A stretch of 64,000 nucleotides of DNA, taken from Burkholderiales bacterium (GTDB lineage Bacteria > Pseudomonadota > Gammaproteobacteria > Burkholderiales > Eutrophovitaceae). The stretch's first letter is position 1. Each line of letters begins with the position of its first letter. Below the pieces are notes generated by a model, which ran no database searches, was not told where the DNA came from, and saw nothing but the letters and a program-made list of their open reading frames with translations. The DNA lies in the NCBI GenBank assembly GCA_028379895.1, contig JAOEKQ010000005.1, forward strand, positions 47,614 to 111,613. Reading direction: 5' to 3'. Shown piece after piece: positions 61,753 to 64,000 of this stretch. Made by a program: the position numbers and the translations under genes.

Positions 61753-63000
61753 TTGAAACTTACCAGAACTCAATCTCTGCGTTACGGCATGTGTGGCTTG
61801 CTTGTCTCGTCGACAAGTCTTCCACTATATATTTTAGTACCCAGCGTTTACGTCAAGAATTACGGGCTCTCATTAGCGACTATTGGTTTGATTTTAATGT
61901 TCATCAGATTGTTGGATGCTGTCACTGACCCCCTCTTTGGAAAACTCATCGACAAGACTGTCAGTCGGAATAAATTCCAGTGCTGGACGGTTCCATCTGG
62001 GACAGTCATGACTATTGGATATGTTGCACTTATTAATCCACCAGCATACTTGAGTAACGACCTTCAAATTCTTAGTTATATGGCGCTATTCACCCTTATA
62101 GTCTCAACAGCTGCTGGTGCTTTTAACGTTGCAATTCAAGCATGGCCCCTTCAATGGACTAAAAGTACATCAGAGCAAACCGAATTAGTAAGTCGACGAG
62201 AACAATTAACTTTGATTGGGATCATTGTGGCTTCTACCTTATCAACTTCTAGTAATTCAATGTTCTTTACAACTTATCTGTGTTTGGTAACAGTGATTAC
62301 GAGCATTGGTGTATTGAGTCTCCCTCGAATAGGTAACCCGTTGGACTCAGTCATCGTATTTAATTGGAGTTATTTACGCACAATGGCACTTATCATGAGT
62401 CCGTTGTTCATTAGCGCCCTTGCTAACGCTGCTGCGGCAACATTATTCATGTTTTATGTAACCGACTACTTACTGCTTTCGCAGTCGGACGGTGGGAATC
62501 TCTTAGCTATTTATTTTATTTCTGCGCTATTTGGCATATGGCTTTGGCAAAAAACCTTCATACGCTGGAACACAATCAAGTCATATATGTTTGTGATTTT
62601 TATGACGATTATCTTATTTGTACCAGGATTTTGGCTTGATGGCAGTAACGGGAAATTATTTTTTCTAATATGCGTCGGTACTGGCTTATTCGTGGGAGCC
62701 GAGCTACTGCTATCCTCAATGTTACTGATTAAAAATATAAAATATAGCCGTCAGGAGAAAAATTCAGGAATCATATTAGGTTCCTGGGGTCTATTACTCA
62801 AGTTAGGGTTAGCGTTGGCAGCCGGTCTGGCGCTGCCCTTATTAAATTTATGGGGTTATCAACCGGGAGTAACGCTAGAGCATAGGGGATTGGCTTTGAT
62901 TTATTTAGCTGGACCTATCCTTTTAAAAACGATCTCCTTAATACTTTTAAACATTCATAACCAACAGCATGGTCATATTTATGAGCCGAATCAGCACTAA
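61753..63000 (+). CDS. MFS transporter (GPH-type)
   Basis: A 415-aa inner membrane protein with about 12 hydrophobic segments. The block RLLDAVTDPLFGKLIDKTVSR resembles the D-x-x-x-DP-x-x-G-x-x-S-D motif of the glycoside-pentoside-hexuronide (MelB-like) group. The substrate is unknown; its place between a lipid methyltransferase and a DUF3833 lipoprotein is common and suggests lipid or fatty acid handling. The frame opens with TTG at 61753, with no strong ribosome site; an inner ATG at 61789 is possible. Confidence 0.85.
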   Translation: MKLTRTQSLRYGMCGLLVSSTSLPLYILVPSVYVKNYGLSLATIGLILMFIRLLDAVTDPLFGKLIDKTVSRNKFQCWTVPSGTVMTIGYVALINPPAYLSNDLQILSYMALFTLIVSTAAGAFNVAIQAWPLQWTKSTSEQTELVSRREQLTLIGIIVASTLSTSSNSMFFTTYLCLVTVITSIGVLSLPRIGNPLDSVIVFNWSYLRTMALIMSPLFISALANAAAATLFMFYVTDYLLLSQSDGGNLLAIYFISALFGIWLWQKTFIRWNTIKSYMFVIFMTIILFVPGFWLDGSNGKLFFLICVGTGLFVGAELLLSSMLLIKNIKYSRQEKNSGIILGSWGLLLKLGLALAAGLALPLLNLWGYQPGVTLEHRGLALIYLAGPILLKTISLILLNIHNQQHGHIYEPNQH

Positions 63001-63514
63001 CCTAGCCCTTGTTACTTTATTATTCACACTCATTGGATGCTCCAGTGAAGTAATTTCAAAACAGGACGTTAATACAATGAAAACATTTGATCTCGTTGAA
63101 TTTTTTTCTGGTGACACTCTAGGATCTGGGTTCGTACAAGATAGATCTGGAGAAATAACTAGAACATTTGAAGTTGTGACAGTTGGAGTGTTCAATAACG
63201 ACTCAGGCACGTTAAAAGAGACGTTCACATGGAACGATGGTGAGGTTGAAGAGCGTATTTGGACGCTTAATCAGATTCAAAAAAACGAGTGGTCCGGCAC
63301 GGCGCCTGATGTCATTGGCACCGCAAAAGGAAAAATTAAAGACGATAAACTTAGATGGTCTTATACTTTGAAACTCAAAGTTGACGGTAAGAATATCAAC
63401 CTTAAGTTTGACGACCAAATGTGGATGTCTCACACTGGCGTAATGGTGAATCACGCAAAGTTTTCAAAATTTGGGGTTCATTTAGGTGACGTTGTGGTTA
63501 GCTTCCGAAAGTAA
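62981..63514 (+). CDS. DUF3833 family lipoprotein
   Basis: A 177-aa envelope lipoprotein. The lipobox LIGC places lipid on Cys20 from the chosen ATG at 62981; the open frame reaches 62969. Core marks: FFSGDTLGSGFVQDRSGEITR, LKETFTWNDGEVEERIWTL, and FDDQMWMSHTGVMVNHAKFSKFGVHLG. DUF3833 proteins occur in the same lipid modification operon in many marine bacteria; function unknown. It overlaps the end of the MFS gene by 20 bp. Confidence 0.87.
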   Translation: MSRISTNLALVTLLFTLIGCSSEVISKQDVNTMKTFDLVEFFSGDTLGSGFVQDRSGEITRTFEVVTVGVFNNDSGTLKETFTWNDGEVEERIWTLNQIQKNEWSGTAPDVIGTAKGKIKDDKLRWSYTLKLKVDGKNINLKFDDQMWMSHTGVMVNHAKFSKFGVHLGDVVVSFRK

Positions 63515-63526
63515 TGCGCACAAAAA

Positions 63527-64000
63527 ATGTTTAGATCAAACGTCCCCATACACAATTGGTCAAATCGTCGAGTATGGATCATTGGCGCATCCGAGGGCAT
63601 TGGACTCTCTCTTGCCAAAATACTGAGGAAGAAAAATACAGAGATTATTGTTTCGGCAAGAAACGAGTCAAGATTGAATGAAGAGTTTCTTGGTGTTGCA
63701 AAAGTCCTGCCGATGGACGTTAGCAATACGGAACAAGTGAAAAGCTCAATAGAGCAGCTCGTCGCAGACGACATGATTCCCGATTCGGTCTTTTGGTTAC
63801 CAGCATTGTATCGTCCTGGAACGCTTATTAACTTAGAGCCAAAGGCAACATTAGAGCGACTACAAACAAATATTTTATCTGCGTTCAACTTATTCCCCCG
63901 ACTCGTACGTTATTGGCAGGCTCATCCTTTAGAAAACAAGAAATACCATTGGACGTGGTTTTCCAGTCTGGCCGCATACAGAGGACTACCAAACGCCTCT
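63527..64000 (+). CDS. Short-chain dehydrogenase/reductase, 3' end outside window
   Basis: The first 158 codons of an SDR. The cofactor motif is IIGASEGIGLSLAK at residues 18-31; the catalytic serine is in WFSSLAAYRG near the right edge, and the YxxxK lies beyond it. It starts at ATG 63527, 12 bases after the DUF3833 stop. SDRs close such DUF1365/methyltransferase operons in relatives, so it is probably the last or next-to-last gene of the unit. Confidence 0.85.
   Translation, partial: MFRSNVPIHNWSNRRVWIIGASEGIGLSLAKILRKKNTEIIVSARNESRLNEEFLGVAKVLPMDVSNTEQVKSSIEQLVADDMIPDSVFWLPALYRPGTLINLEPKATLERLQTNILSAFNLFPRLVRYWQAHPLENKKYHWTWFSSLAAYRGLPNAS

Overview
The window looks like chromosome of a free-living, probably marine, gammaproteobacterium. 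The evidence is the set of gene families: DksA, MlaA, a YheS-type ABC-F protein, a ZrgA/DUF2796 zinc cluster, PCu(A)C, bacterioferritin pair, bioA-bioF-bioD and closely packed AT-leaning genes. I cannot name a species. I see no insertion sequence, prophage, CRISPR array or rRNA; it reads as ordinary chromosome with several metabolic islands.

Layout. 1-1.4 kb: a YadG/YadH-like ABC exporter, cut by the left edge. 1.7-5.1 kb: proVWX glycine betaine uptake. 5.2-10 kb: a DUF2805 gene, metY, a class II aldolase and a Tat-exported PhoX-type phosphatase. 10.2-11.2 kb: two bacterioferritin genes with complementary active sites behind a Fur-like box. 11.3-16.7 kb: small secreted proteins, a second class II aldolase, a VanB-type reductase, a MOSC protein, a Cache protein and a cupin. 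17.1-19.8 kb: DUF423, SOUL, a fused SoxYZ-like carrier, NIPSNAP and a coiled-coil protein. 20-24 kb: an outer membrane barrel, YtoQ, aldo/keto reductase, mercaptopyruvate sulfurtransferase and a 3-hydroxyisobutyrate dehydrogenase-like enzyme. 24-28.5 kb: PlsC-like acyltransferase and soxA-soxX-soxB. 28.6-32.4 kb: CoA transferase, speD-speE (spermidine synthesis) and an SDR. 32.5-45.3 kb: mlaA, two DEAD-box helicases, tRNA-Arg, bioA-bioF-bioD, CorA, Sel1, YheS, and the copper-linked PCu(A)C and HupE-like genes.

46-54.5 kb is the most distinctive region: a zinc-starvation island. An outer membrane protein, a LolD/FtsX-type ABC pair, DUF3299, MerC-like, ZrgA, a ZnuB-like permease, ZnuA and a CDF transporter are interleaved with five palindromes resembling gammaproteobacterial Zur operators. 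No ZnuC ATPase is encoded here. It resembles the Zrg zinc system known from Vibrio, merged with parts of ZnuABC and extra membrane proteins.

54.6-58.1 kb: tRNA-Pro, tRNA-Arg and tRNA-His, dksA, and a cobalt-type nitrile hydratase operon with a radical SAM gene at its end. 58.4-64 kb: a tightly overlapping operon of FAD oxidoreductase, DUF1365, a cyclopropane-synthase-like methyltransferase with altered bicarbonate ligands, an MFS transporter, DUF3833 lipoprotein and an SDR (cut by the right edge), which looks like a fatty-acid modification pathway.

All calls come from reading the sequence; no database search was run. Family names rest on recognised motifs, and start codons were revised where ribosome binding sites or overlaps argued for it.
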